Source of the DNA: Kitasatospora herbaricolor
GTDB taxonomy: Bacteria; Actinomycetota; Actinomycetes; Streptomycetales; Streptomycetaceae
Direction of reading: 5' to 3'
Length of the DNA: 64,000 nt
Assembly (NCBI RefSeq): GCF_030813695.1
Contig: NZ_JAUSVA010000002.1
Span: 9,122,015-9,186,014, forward strand
In this document: one piece after another, positions 27,578 to 36,534 of the stretch
How the letters are laid out: every line of letters begins with the position of its first letter
How positions within the stretch are numbered: position 1 is the stretch's first letter
Made by a program: the position numbers and the translations under genes
The notes under the pieces: generated by a model
What the model saw: the letters and a program-made list of their open reading frames with translations, nothing else
The model's database searches: none
What the model was told of the DNA's origin: nothing

Positions 27578-29472
27578 GCCGCGAACACCCCGACCTCCGG
27601 AGCCGGCCGGGGAGCAGCGGCCGGAGCGGCAGCGGCCTGGTCGCCGCCCTGCTCGCCGACGACGGCCGCGACGCCTGGGTCCCCGGCACCGCCGGCCGCC
27701 TGGACGACCTGCTGGCCGCCATGCCGCGCCCGGCCCGGGCCGCCCACCGGGCCGCGACCGCCGCCCTCGACGGGTACGCGCTGCTGCGCACCGGCGCCCG
27801 GCTGGACGACCTGCCGCCGCCCGACCGCGAGGCGCTGATCGCCGGGCTCGCCCGCCGGCCCGCCCTGCTGCCCCTGCTCGACGTGCTCAAGGTGCCCGTC
27901 CTGCTGGCCGCCGGGACGCAGCGGCTGCTGCACCGCAGCCCCTTCCCGGCGCCCGCGCCCGGCGCCCCCGAGGACCCGCCGCTGGACTGCGTCCCCGCCG
28001 CGGAATGGCCGGACCGGGCGACCGCCGACGCGGTGGTGGTCGGTTCGGGCGCCGGCGGCGCCGTGGCCGCCCGCACCCTGGCCCTGGCCGGCCTGCGGGT
28101 GGTCGTCGTGGAGGAGGGCCGGCACCACAGCACCGCCGAGTTCGGGCGCCGCGCCCCGCTCGACCGCTTCGCCGAGCTGTACCGGGACGCCGGCGCCACC
28201 GTGATGGCGGGGGTCCCGCCCGTGCTGCTGCCCACCGGTCGCGCCGTCGGCGGCACCACGGTGGTCAACTCCGGTACCTGCTACCGCACTCCCGACCGGG
28301 TGCTGGACCGCTGGCGCTCCGCCCACGGTGTGGACCTCGCCGACCGGGCCGCGTTCGGCGCCGGCCTGGACGAGATCGAGCGGACCCTGCGGGTCGCCAC
28401 CCAACCGCTGGACGTGCTCGGCCGCAACGGCCTGCTCGCCCTGGCCGGCGCTGCCGAACTCGGCTGGCGGGCCGGTCCGTTGCGGCGCAGCGCCCCTGGT
28501 TGCCGGGGCTCCTGCCAATGCGTGGTCGGCTGCCCCGCCGGGGCCAAGCAGAGCGTGCAGCTCTCCGTGCTCCCGGCGGCCTGCGCCGCGGGGGCCCGGA
28601 TCGTCACCTCGGCCCGGGTCCGGCGGATCCTGGTGGACCGGGACCGTCCGGGCGGCCCGCGCGCGGCCGGGGTCGCCGTCCGGCGGCCGGACGGCACCCG
28701 TCTGGAGATCCTCGCCCCGCTGGTGGTGCTCGCCGCCGGGGCGCTCGAAAGCCCGACGCTGCTGCGCCGGTCGGGGCTGGGCGGCCACCCGAGGACGGGC
28801 CGCAACCTCGCCGTGCACCCGGCCACCAGCGTGGCCGGCCGGTTCGCCGAGGCGGTGGCGGCCGGGCCCGCGGTGCTGCAGAGCGCCGGGGTCGAGGAGT
28901 TGCACGAGCAGGGCATCCTGATCGAGGCGACCGCGCCGCCGCCGGGCATGGGGTCCTTCGTGCTGCCCGGTCTCGGGCGGGAGCTGCGGAGCGAGCTGGC
29001 GGACGCCGACCGGCTGGCCACTCTCGGGGCGATGATCGCGGACCGCCCGGGCGGCCGGGTGCACGGCAGCCGCCGGACGCTGCTGAGCTACCGGCTCGAC
29101 CCGGCCGACGGCCGCTCGCTGCTGCGGGCGGTCGGCGCGATGGGCGAACTGCTCTTCGCGGCCGGCGCGCAGGAGGTGCTGACCGGGCTGCCGCGTGCTC
29201 CCCGGGTGCGGTCGGCGGCCGAACTGACCGCCTTGCTCGACCGATGCCGGGCCCGGGACCTGCACCTGTCGGCCTTCCACCCGTCCGGCACGGTCGCGCT
29301 CGGCGCCGATCCGGCCGTCGCCCCGGCGGATGCGCGGGGGTGGCTCCGCGGGGTCCGCGGGGTGCTGGTGGCGGATGCCTCGGGGCTGCCCGACTGCCCG
29401 GGCGTCAACCCGCAACTCACCGTCATGGCAATGTCGTTGGCCGTCTCGCAGGCGGCTGTTGAGAGCGGCTGA
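27574..29472 (+). CDS. GMC family FAD-dependent oxidoreductase
   Basis: A 632-residue flavoprotein. Residues ~1-140 are a helical N-terminal extension; the FAD-binding Rossmann motif is DAVVVGSGAGGAVAARTLAL with VVVVEEGRHH at the end of strand 2. PTGRAVGGTTVVNSGTCYRT is the GMC signature region; APGCRGSCQCVVGCPAGAKQ is a Cys-rich segment found in the cholesterol-oxidase-like/long-chain-alcohol-oxidase group; the C-terminal active-site His is in LSAFHPSGTVALG and the flavin-binding end in VLVADASGLPDCPGVNPQLT. Substrate probably a hydrophobic alcohol or sterol. Confidence 0.9.
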   Translation: MSREHPDLRSRPGSSGRSGSGLVAALLADDGRDAWVPGTAGRLDDLLAAMPRPARAAHRAATAALDGYALLRTGARLDDLPPPDREALIAGLARRPALLPLLDVLKVPVLLAAGTQRLLHRSPFPAPAPGAPEDPPLDCVPAAEWPDRATADAVVVGSGAGGAVAARTLALAGLRVVVVEEGRHHSTAEFGRRAPLDRFAELYRDAGATVMAGVPPVLLPTGRAVGGTTVVNSGTCYRTPDRVLDRWRSAHGVDLADRAAFGAGLDEIERTLRVATQPLDVLGRNGLLALAGAAELGWRAGPLRRSAPGCRGSCQCVVGCPAGAKQSVQLSVLPAACAAGARIVTSARVRRILVDRDRPGGPRAAGVAVRRPDGTRLEILAPLVVLAAGALESPTLLRRSGLGGHPRTGRNLAVHPATSVAGRFAEAVAAGPAVLQSAGVEELHEQGILIEATAPPPGMGSFVLPGLGRELRSELADADRLATLGAMIADRPGGRVHGSRRTLLSYRLDPADGRSLLRAVGAMGELLFAAGAQEVLTGLPRAPRVRSAAELTALLDRCRARDLHLSAFHPSGTVALGADPAVAPADARGWLRGVRGVLVADASGLPDCPGVNPQLTVMAMSLAVSQAAVESG

Positions 29473-29490
29473 CGCTGGGTAATATCGATG

Positions 29491-29517
29491 TTGTGTCATG
29501 TACGCACTGGATAGGAT
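29491..29517 (+). promoter_or_regulatory. Candidate promoter of the DUF3103 gene
   Basis: TAGGAT (29512-29517) is a good streptomycete -10 in a locally AT-richer stretch, 59 bases before the start. TTGTGT (29491-29496) is the best -35 but the spacer is only 15 nt. Confidence 0.35.
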
Positions 29518-29575
29518 GCGGCCGCACCGCACCCGGTGCCGTCCGCCCTCCCCGACCCGTCAGGAGTGCACACCC

Positions 29576-30703
29576 ATGTCCCGCTCCCGCACCCGTCGCG
29601 GCGCCCTCGCCGCCGTCGCCGCCGTCGCGTTACTGACCATCACCGCCGGCCCGGCGACAGCCTCGCCGGCCCCCGCCGCGCCGCCCGCCAAGGGCGGCGA
29701 GGTCACCCGGATCGAGGAGCAGGTCGCCCGCGACCTCGCCCGTTCGCTCGCCGACCCCGCCTGGCGGGCCGGGCTGCGGGCCGGCGCGGACGCGGGGACC
29801 GCGCAACTCGCCCCGCTGGCCTCGCGTTCCTCCGCGCCCGCCGCTCGCGGCCTCGCCGCCGGTGTCGCGGACGCCGACCGGCGGATCGCCGCCGCGAAGG
29901 GCCTCGGCGCCGAACCAGGCCCGCTGCTGCAGGTGCAGTTGGCCGACCCCTCGATGCGGGCGGCGCTCGACGCCGGCCTGGCCCCGCTGGTCGCGGCGGC
30001 CACCGCCGACGACCACGCCCGGACCATCACCGCCTACGACACGGCCGGCCGCTCGCACCTCCTTCGGACCGAGGAGATCCCGAACCGACCCGTCTACCTG
30101 GTCGACCTCGACTCCGCCCGGACCACGGCCGCGGGCCTGCGGGTGCTGGGCGCCGAACTCGCCCGCCAGGGCCTCGGCCTGCCGGTCGCCCGGCCCGCCG
30201 CCCCGGCCGCCGCCGGCTGGTGGGCCACCAAGATCGACGCCGTCGAGGTCAAGGACGACGAGGAGCCCTGGTTCAAGGGTGACGCGGAGATGTTCGCCCT
30301 GGTCACCGGCTTCGGGCTTGACGGCAAGGTACGGGTCGACTCCGTCGACATGCCCTATCTCAACAACGACGGGACGGTCTACCGCCCCAACCAGATCCTG
30401 GTCAACTGGTCGAACTACAAGTACAACCTGGCCGACGTCGTGCTGATGGAGGACGACGGCGACACCAACTACCAGGCACTCGCCACGGCCATCGCCGCCG
30501 TCCTGCTCACCATCGCCGACCAGGGCGCCTACATCCCGCTGGTGAACGCCGTCCTGTCGGCCGTGCCCGCCTCCTGGTGGACCGACGACCCGGACTACGT
30601 CGACTCCTGGTACACCCTCGCCCGGACCAGCTCGGGCCGCCTCGACGGCGCCGCGGCCAACGGCTGGCTCAGCGTCTCGCCGTACTTCGTCGAGCAGTTC
30701 TGA
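29576..30703 (+). CDS. Secreted DUF3103-type protein
   Basis: A 375-residue exported protein: Arg-rich n-region, hydrophobic core AAVAAVALLTITAGPATASP and an AxA-type cleavage site (ATA-SPA) near residue 30. The mature N-terminal half is helical (VARDLARSLADPAWRAGLRA); the C-terminal half contains EPWFKGDAEMFALVTGFGLD, VDMPYLNNDGTVYRPNQILV and NWSNYKYNLADVVLMEDDGD, which I associate with the DUF3103 family. Role unknown; extracellular. ATG at 29576 has CAGGAG nine bases upstream. It has its own hairpin terminator. Confidence 0.75.
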   Translation: MSRSRTRRGALAAVAAVALLTITAGPATASPAPAAPPAKGGEVTRIEEQVARDLARSLADPAWRAGLRAGADAGTAQLAPLASRSSAPAARGLAAGVADADRRIAAAKGLGAEPGPLLQVQLADPSMRAALDAGLAPLVAAATADDHARTITAYDTAGRSHLLRTEEIPNRPVYLVDLDSARTTAAGLRVLGAELARQGLGLPVARPAAPAAAGWWATKIDAVEVKDDEEPWFKGDAEMFALVTGFGLDGKVRVDSVDMPYLNNDGTVYRPNQILVNWSNYKYNLADVVLMEDDGDTNYQALATAIAAVLLTIADQGAYIPLVNAVLSAVPASWWTDDPDYVDSWYTLARTSSGRLDGAAANGWLSVSPYFVEQF

Positions 30704-30729
30704 CCCCCGGCCGCCGCCGGCACCGGGCC

Positions 30730-30761
30730 GTCCGGAGCGCCCCTCGCCGGGCGCCCCGGAC
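30730..30761 (+). terminator. Hairpin terminator of the DUF3103 gene
   Basis: Arms GTCCGGAGCGCCC (30730-30742) and GGGCGCCCCGGAC (30749-30761), one mismatch in 13, 6-nt loop, 26 bases after the stop. Confidence 0.6.
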
Positions 30762-30935
30762 GGACCGGGCCGTCCGCCCCCGGGGGTCGCCCCGGGCGGT
30801 GCTTGACGGCCGGCCCGCCGGCGGCTTGACTCCGGTCACCGGTGGCGGAGCCACCCGGACAGCGCCACGACCGGTGCGACGGCGGGCGCCCGAGCGGCGG
30901 CCGACGGCACCCCCCCGCGACCGAGGAGACCGTCC

Positions 30936-31643
30936 GTGCCCGTCGAGATCATCGCCCGCCAGTCCGTCGTCGACGTGCTGGAGCACCGGCTGCGGGACGA
31001 CATCCTCGGCGGCGCCCACGCCCCCGGGGAACTCCTGCCCCCCGAACGGGAACTCGCCGCCGGCTACGGCGTCACCCGGACGACCCTCAAGCACGCCCTC
31101 TCCCGGCTCGAACAGGCCGGACTGCTCAGCACCCGGCACGGCATCGGCACCAGGGTGCGGGACTTCCTGCGGCTCGGCGGCGCCGACCTGCTGCCGATGC
31201 TCGCCGCCCAGGACCGCGGCTGGCTCGCCGAGATCTTCGAAGTGCGCCGCCACATCGGCGCCCTGATCGCCCGCCGGGCCGCCGACCGCCGCACCGACCG
31301 GCAGGCCCGGCGCCTGCGCGACCTGCTCGACGAGATCGCCGCGGCGGCCGACGGCGACGCCGCGCAGCTCGCCGAGGCCGAGGTCCACCGCGAACTCGCC
31401 CGCGCCACGGGCAACCGCGTCTACCTGCTGCTCACCAACACCCTGTTCAACGCCTACCTCCCGGTCCGGGCCGCCCTGCGGGCCCCGTTCGAGGACCCGG
31501 CCGCGGCCGCCGCCCGGCTCGCCCCGGTGGTCGCGGCGGTCGCCGACGGCCGGGCCGTGCAGGCCGGGACGGCCGCCGAGGCGTACCTGGCCGAGACCGA
31601 ACGGCTGATGCTCGGCGCTCTCCAGGCCGGCCGCGAGGGCTGA
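30936..31643 (+). CDS. GntR family regulator, FadR/FCD subtype
   Basis: A 235-residue transcription factor. The N-terminal winged HTH has LEHRLRDDILGGAHAPGELL, LPPERELAAGYGVTRTTLKH and ALSRLEQAGLLSTRHGIGTR, as in GntR proteins. The C-terminal all-helical domain (from ~85) has EIFEVRRHIGALIARRAADR and the usual acidic/His FCD ligand pattern (EAEVHRELARATGNRVYLLL). FadR homologues respond to acyl-CoA or small organic acids. GTG at 30936 has GAGGAG seven bases upstream. Target unknown. Confidence 0.9.
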   Translation: MPVEIIARQSVVDVLEHRLRDDILGGAHAPGELLPPERELAAGYGVTRTTLKHALSRLEQAGLLSTRHGIGTRVRDFLRLGGADLLPMLAAQDRGWLAEIFEVRRHIGALIARRAADRRTDRQARRLRDLLDEIAAAADGDAAQLAEAEVHRELARATGNRVYLLLTNTLFNAYLPVRAALRAPFEDPAAAAARLAPVVAAVADGRAVQAGTAAEAYLAETERLMLGALQAGREG

Positions 31644-31739
31644 CCGGGCTGCCGGGCTGAACGTGGTGCCGGATGCGGCGGGCCGGCCTGCCGGGTGCGG
31701 GTCCGCGCGGATCGGTGATGATCCACGGCCGCGCCGACG

Positions 31740-31757
31740 GTCTACACTGATGTAGAC
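31740..31757 (+). promoter_or_regulatory. Perfect palindrome upstream of the PAP2 gene (BlaI-like operator)
   Basis: GTCTACA-CTGA-TGTAGAC, 7-bp perfect arms, 43 bases before the start codon. The core TACA-N4-TGTA is like operators of BlaI/MecI/CopY-family repressors. No such repressor is encoded next to it. Confidence 0.65.
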
Positions 31758-31800
31758 GTGTGGATGTGACAGCGGCCCGGCGACGAGAGGTCCTCCGCGG

Positions 31801-32529
31801 ATGCCCCAGCCCAGCGGTCGGCCCCTGGTTCCTCCGCGCGCCGCCGCGCTCACCGCCGGCATCGCGCTGACGGCCTTCGGCGTGCTGGCCCTCCTGCTCG
31901 CCCTGCACGGCTGGGGACCGTTCCCCGCCGAGTCGTGGCTGCACGACCGGGCGGTGACGCACCGTCCCGGGTGGGCCGTGCGCCTCGCGGGCGCAGTCAC
32001 CGACCTGGGCACCGGCTTTCCGCCGTACGCCGCCGCGGTCGGGGCGGGCGTCCTCCTGGCGCGGGGCGTCGAACCGGTGCGGCGGCGGATCCTGTGGATC
32101 TGCGGTCCGGTGCTGGTGCTGGCGGTGGGGCAACTGCTCCGCAGGGGTCTGATGCTGGCCTTCGCCCGGCCGCGCCCGCCGGCGGCCGACTGGGTCGGCG
32201 CCTCGCCGAGCGGCTACGCCTTCCCCTCCGGCCACGCCTTCACCGGTGCGCTCGCGGCCGGCCTGCTGGCCTGGGCCGTCCTGTGCACGGTCCGGCGCCG
32301 GGTGGCGGTTCCGGTGGCGCTGCTGCTCGGGGTGGTGGGGGTGGCCGTCGGCCTCACTCGGGTCTACCTCGGCGTGCACTGGCCGTTCGACGTGCTGGGG
32401 GGCTGGCTGCTCGCGGTGGGCTGGTTCGCGCTCTGCCTCGTGCTGGTCCCGCCGGCCTTCCGCCGGACGCGGCGCGTCACCGGCGAGGCGGCCGAGCCCG
32501 CGGACCGGGGCGGCGGGGCGAGCGCGTAG
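31801..32529 (+). CDS. PAP2 family membrane phosphatase
   Basis: A 242-residue integral membrane lipid phosphatase (undecaprenyl-pyrophosphate or phosphatidate type). About five to six membrane segments. The three catalytic motifs are clear: RGLMLAFARPRPP (KxxxxxxRP with Arg for Lys), YAFPSGHAFTGALA (PSGH) and TRVYLGVHWPFDVLGG (SRxxxxxHxxxD with Thr for Ser). Start at 31801 follows GAGAGGTCCTCCGCGG. A perfect palindrome lies in the leader and probably governs expression. Confidence 0.9.
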   Translation: MPQPSGRPLVPPRAAALTAGIALTAFGVLALLLALHGWGPFPAESWLHDRAVTHRPGWAVRLAGAVTDLGTGFPPYAAAVGAGVLLARGVEPVRRRILWICGPVLVLAVGQLLRRGLMLAFARPRPPAADWVGASPSGYAFPSGHAFTGALAAGLLAWAVLCTVRRRVAVPVALLLGVVGVAVGLTRVYLGVHWPFDVLGGWLLAVGWFALCLVLVPPAFRRTRRVTGEAAEPADRGGGASA

Positions 32530-32662
32530 CGTGGGCCGCCGGTAGGTGATGCTCGCGTGGATCGTGGTCCGGATCGGGGGAGCGGGCCGGGCCGCCGGCG
32601 ACCACCCGTGCGCCGTGCCGCGGCCCTGCCGTGGTGCCGGTGCGGACGGGTAGGGTCCGGCC

Positions 32663-33070
32663 ATGGAGAGGGTGGAGTTCGTCCCCGAGAAGGTGGCCTG
32701 GGTTCTGGTGCGTGGCGGTCGGGTGCTTGTCACGCGCGACCGCGGGGTTGACGTCTTCTACTTCCCCGGTGGGAAGCGGGAGCCGGGTGAGTCCGATGCC
32801 GAGACCCTGGCACGCGAGATCGACGAGGAGCTCCGGTCCCGCGTCGACACGGACACGATGGTCCATGTCGGTACCTTCGAGACGCGGCGGGACACCGACG
32901 GACGTACCGAGTTCCGGATGATCTGCTACACCGCCGATGTCACCGGTCCGCTGACCCCGTCCGGCGAGATCGCGGAGTCGGCCTGGTTCGGTTACGGCGA
33001 TCGTGCCCGGGTCTCGGCAGTGGACCGGTTGGTGTTCGACATGCTGCATGCGTCCGGCCGGCTGGCCTGA
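32663..33070 (+). CDS. NUDIX hydrolase
   Basis: A 135-residue pyrophosphohydrolase. The Nudix box is FPGGKREPGESDAETLAREI followed by DEELRS, with all catalytic Glu residues kept. Flanking strands VAWVLVRGGRVLVTRDRG and EFRMICYTADVTGPL match the fold. The substrate is probably a nucleotide or other NDP-X compound. GAGAGGGTGGAGTTC makes the start at the first ATG (32663) likely. Confidence 0.9.
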   Translation: MERVEFVPEKVAWVLVRGGRVLVTRDRGVDVFYFPGGKREPGESDAETLAREIDEELRSRVDTDTMVHVGTFETRRDTDGRTEFRMICYTADVTGPLTPSGEIAESAWFGYGDRARVSAVDRLVFDMLHASGRLA

Positions 33071-33477
33071 GCCCGATTCCGGCGATGATCCCGGCGTTCG
33101 GCCACCAGAGCTCACGGTGCCCGGCGAGGCCGGGGACGGTCCTGCCGTCGCCGCGCGGTGACGGTGCACCCGATCTCACAGCCCGCCCCGGTGCGGGCTG
33201 CCGTGGCGATCCGCCGGGCGGCTGCCGGCCGCTCCGCCCGGGGTTCGGTGGGCGGGGTGTGTGGGGATTCGGGGTGGAGTTGCCGCGTCGTTCACCCCGT
33301 ACGGCAAATTCTTGGCAAAGCTCGGTGGTGGCCTCCCCGGTTCTCCGGGGGCCTCGGGCCAGTCCACCGGCGGGTTAGAGGGGCCCCGGACGGGTGTTCG
33401 GGTACTTCGGGGCCGGTTTGATCTGCGCGCGTAGAGGTGGTCTCCTAGGTGCCCTCGGCGCACGGAAGGGGCTGGTG
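33071..33477. other. Intergenic region with paired GGCAAA repeats
   Basis: 407 bases without a gene. It holds a direct repeat GGCAAA at 33303 and 33314 (11 bp apart, one helical turn) in a locally AT-rich stretch and a hairpin CTCCCCGG-TTC-TCCGGGGG near 33334-33352. These may belong to the promoter of the downstream acetyltransferase gene; nothing else is recognisable. Confidence 0.4.
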
Positions 33478-34044
33478 ATGCGTCTTCTGAGCACGCTGCC
33501 CGTACCGACGCTGACGGATGGTCAGGTGTCCATCCGGCGGCCGGAGGTGGACGACGCCGCCACGCTGCTGGCCGGATCGAGGGATCCGCTGGTCCGTGAG
33601 TTCATGCAGGGGGTGATCCCCCATCGGGACATGGCGGAGGCGCGCCGCTGGCTGGCGGAGGTGCCCGGCGCCCTCTGGGCACGGGACCGGGCGGCGTACT
33701 TCTCGGTGGTGGTGGGGGACGGGCCTTCGGTGGGCTGGGCCGAGCTGGTCGACCTGCGGCCGGCGGAGGGCGCGGCCGAGGCTTCGATCTGGCTGCTGCC
33801 GCAGGCGCGCAGCCTCAAGGTGGCGAGTTCGGCACTGCGGTTGATCTGCAGGTTCGGCTTCGAAGGGCTCGGCCTGTGTCATATTGACGCGTACGCCGCA
33901 AGGGATAACATGCCCGTTCAGGTGGTCGGCGCGTCCATAGGTTTCCGGCGTGCGGGCTACCGCCCGGGGCTGTTCCGCAGCTCCCGGACCCAGACGCTGC
34001 ACGACGCCGTGCATGCCACCCTGCAGCCACAGGATCTGTGCTGA
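33478..34044 (+). CDS. GNAT family N-acetyltransferase (RimJ-like)
   Basis: A 188-residue acetyltransferase of the RimJ/RimL group. Opening strand VSIRRPEVDDAATLLAGSRD, central region AYFSVVVGDGPSVGWAELVD, then ASIWLLPQARSLKVASSALR in the CoA-loop position, and CHIDAYAARDNMPVQVVGAS-IGFRRAGY, the usual RimJ ending. The CoA loop lacks the classic RxxGxG/A (it reads PQARSLKVAS), so activity may be reduced. ATG at 33478 follows GGAAGGGGC. Confidence 0.8.
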   Translation: MRLLSTLPVPTLTDGQVSIRRPEVDDAATLLAGSRDPLVREFMQGVIPHRDMAEARRWLAEVPGALWARDRAAYFSVVVGDGPSVGWAELVDLRPAEGAAEASIWLLPQARSLKVASSALRLICRFGFEGLGLCHIDAYAARDNMPVQVVGASIGFRRAGYRPGLFRSSRTQTLHDAVHATLQPQDLC

Positions 34045-34121
34045 GACAGGGATTGTGTTCCGAGTACGGGGGTGCTCTGTGAGGACAAGGCGACGGCCAT
34101 GCCGTCCAGGAGGAGAACGTG

Positions 34122-36419
34122 ATGTCGGGGGGAACCGGGATTCCGGTCTTTGCGGCCGGAACTGACGAATCGTCGGTACACGGCCTGTCGTACGTCCACG
34201 GGAGCTCACAGCTCCCCTCGGGCCGGGTCGCGCTCACCGTGGCGGCGGACGGCCGGCTCCGGGTGGAGGCCCTCGTCGGCACCACCCGGACGGTCCGGAC
34301 CGGCCGACTCGATCTGGCCGTCCTGAACCGCGTCCTGGGCGCGCTGCTCGCGGGCCCGCCCGGCGCCGCGCCCGGCCGGGACGCCGCGCCCGACGGCCCC
34401 GCCGCCGCGGCGGACACCGGCCGCCGGCTCACCGTCACCGGCCTGCTGCCGGACGGCGACGCGAGCTGGGACGACGCCACCACCAGCCCGGTCCCGGGCG
34501 TGGGACGGGCCCTGGAGGCGCTGGCCGCCCAGGTGCTGGACCCGGCCGCGGCCGGCCGGCTGCCCGGCGTCCTGCTCGCGCTCGACGAGATCGACCCGGC
34601 CGAGGCCGGAACCACCGCCCGGCCCGCCGCCGCGATCGGCACCGTCGGCGGTCGCGCCGCGTACGCGCTGGCCGAACCCGAGCAGGGCTTCGGCCTGGTG
34701 GCCCTCGACGGCGCCGACCCGCTCGGCGGCTCGGGGACCGAGGCGGGCGTGCTGCCCACCGCCCTGGCACTCGGAACGGCCGGCGGCCGCGAACTGTTCG
34801 CCGTCGGCGGCGCCGACGGCGCCGTACAGGTCTGGGACGCCGTCAGCGGCGCACTGCTGCACGGCACCGCCGGCGGCGAAGGGGCCCAGGCGGTGACCGC
34901 CGGACTCGTCCAGGGCGTGCCGCTGGTCTTCTCGGCCGGCCGGCAGGGCGAGGTGCAGGCCTGGCACGCCGAGGACGGCCGGGCCCTCGGGCTGCTGTCG
35001 GTCGCCGGCCAGGGCGCGGCGGTCCTCTGCCACGCCCGCTGCGCCGGACTCGACCTGGTCGCCGCCGCCGGCGACGACGCCCTGGTCCGCGTCTGGGACG
35101 CCGCCACCGGCGAACAGCTTCACCTGCTGGTGGGCCACGGCGACCGCGTCACCGCGCTCGCCGTCCTCAGCCTCGGCGACCAGGCCCTGCTGGCCTCCGC
35201 CGGGCAGGACGGCAGCGTCCGGCTCTGGGACCTCGCCACCGGGCAGCCGCTGGCCGTGCTCACCGGCCACTCCGGCACGGTCACCGCCCTCGCCTTCCTG
35301 CGCACCGGCGGCGACCCCCTGCTCGCCTCCTGCGCCCTCGACGGCACCGTGCGCACCTGGGACGTCTACACCGCCCGCGCCCTGGACGGCCGTCCCGTCG
35401 CCCGTGGCTGGCTCACCGCGCTGGCCGCCGTCCCGCACGACGGACGCGACCTGCTGGTCACCGGCGACGAGAGCGGGCAACTCACCTTCTGGGACCCGGC
35501 GACCTGGACGGCCGTCGGCGACTGCGCGCCCGGCCCCGGCCAGGACTTCCCGGTCAACGCCCTGGCCGTGGGCGAGCTGGACGGGCGGCCGGTGCTGGCG
35601 GCCGGCCACGGCGACGGCACCCTGCGCCTGTGGGACGCCGCGACCCGCACCACCCTGCACACCGCCGCCCCGGAGGGCGGACCGGTCACCTCCGTGGCGC
35701 TCTGCCCCGCCGGAGACCGCACACTCGTCGTCTGCGGCACGGCCACCGGCGCGGTCCGCTGCCTCGACCCCCGCAGCGGCGCCCCGCTGTCCGTCCCCAC
35801 CTCGCACACCGGGCCGGTCTCGGCGGTCGCCGTCGGCGCCCCGGACCAGGACGGCCGGGCCCTGCTGGCCTCGGCCGGCACCGACGGGACCGTCCGGGTG
35901 CGGGAGGCGCTCGGGGGCGCCCCGCTGCTGCGCCTGACGGCCGATCCGGCGGGGGTGACGGCGCTGGCCGTCGGCTCGGTGGCGGGCCGTCCGACGCTCG
36001 CCACGGCCGGCCGCGACGGCACGGTCCGGCTCTGGGACGCCACCGACGGCGCCCCCGGCCCGGCGCCGGCCGGCTCCCTGCCGGGCCCGGTCACCGCGCT
36101 CTCCTTCGGCCTGCTGGACACCCGCGAGGTGCTGGTCGGCGGCGGCGCCGACGGGTCGCTGCGGATCTGGGACGCCCGGGACGGCAGCCCGGCGGGGGAC
36201 TTCGCCGGAGGCGGGTCCCCGGTGCGCAGCCTCGTCCTCCAGGACCTGGGCGGCGAGACCCTGCTGGCCGCCGGCGACCAGGGGGCGACCCTGCGGCTCT
36301 GGCACGCCGGGAGCGGAACACTCTTGAACGAGGCCGAGTTGGACCGGCTGCCGCTGGCGGTCGCCTTCGGCGAGGCCGGCCTGCACGTGGTCGGCCCGGG
36401 CGGGGCGACCACGCTCTGA
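34122..36419 (+). CDS. WD40 repeat beta-propeller protein
   Basis: A 765-residue cytoplasmic protein. Residues 1-190 are a non-repeat N-terminal domain (SGGTGIPVFAAGTDESSVHG and LDLAVLNRVLGALLAGPPG). From about 215 to the end there are at least 12 WD40 blades, each ending in a motif such as VQVWDAVSG, VRVWDAATG, VRLWDLATG, VRTWDVYTA, LTFWDPATW, LRLWDAATR, VRLWDATDG, LRIWDARDG or LRLWHAGSG, which would make two seven-bladed propellers. It has no kinase or protease domain. ATG at 34122 follows AGGAGGAG. It precedes the WXG100 genes but a hairpin separates them; it may act as an adaptor for that system. Confidence 0.88.
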   Translation: MSGGTGIPVFAAGTDESSVHGLSYVHGSSQLPSGRVALTVAADGRLRVEALVGTTRTVRTGRLDLAVLNRVLGALLAGPPGAAPGRDAAPDGPAAAADTGRRLTVTGLLPDGDASWDDATTSPVPGVGRALEALAAQVLDPAAAGRLPGVLLALDEIDPAEAGTTARPAAAIGTVGGRAAYALAEPEQGFGLVALDGADPLGGSGTEAGVLPTALALGTAGGRELFAVGGADGAVQVWDAVSGALLHGTAGGEGAQAVTAGLVQGVPLVFSAGRQGEVQAWHAEDGRALGLLSVAGQGAAVLCHARCAGLDLVAAAGDDALVRVWDAATGEQLHLLVGHGDRVTALAVLSLGDQALLASAGQDGSVRLWDLATGQPLAVLTGHSGTVTALAFLRTGGDPLLASCALDGTVRTWDVYTARALDGRPVARGWLTALAAVPHDGRDLLVTGDESGQLTFWDPATWTAVGDCAPGPGQDFPVNALAVGELDGRPVLAAGHGDGTLRLWDAATRTTLHTAAPEGGPVTSVALCPAGDRTLVVCGTATGAVRCLDPRSGAPLSVPTSHTGPVSAVAVGAPDQDGRALLASAGTDGTVRVREALGGAPLLRLTADPAGVTALAVGSVAGRPTLATAGRDGTVRLWDATDGAPGPAPAGSLPGPVTALSFGLLDTREVLVGGGADGSLRIWDARDGSPAGDFAGGGSPVRSLVLQDLGGETLLAAGDQGATLRLWHAGSGTLLNEAELDRLPLAVAFGEAGLHVVGPGGATTL

Positions 36420-36454
36420 CCGGCACGGCAGACGCAAACGGATCGTGACGAAGA

Positions 36455-36485
36455 CCGCCTCCGGCCCCCAGCGGGCCGGAGGCGG
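36455..36485 (+). terminator. Hairpin terminator after the WD40 gene
   Basis: Perfect 13-bp arms CCGCCTCCGGCCC (36455-36467) and GGGCCGGAGGCGG (36473-36485), 5-nt loop. It separates the WD40 gene from the WXG100-like genes. Confidence 0.65.
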
Positions 36486-36534
36486 AAGGGGACGGGCGGC
36501 GGCAACGGCGCCCGGGAAAGTGGGGTGGGCGGCC

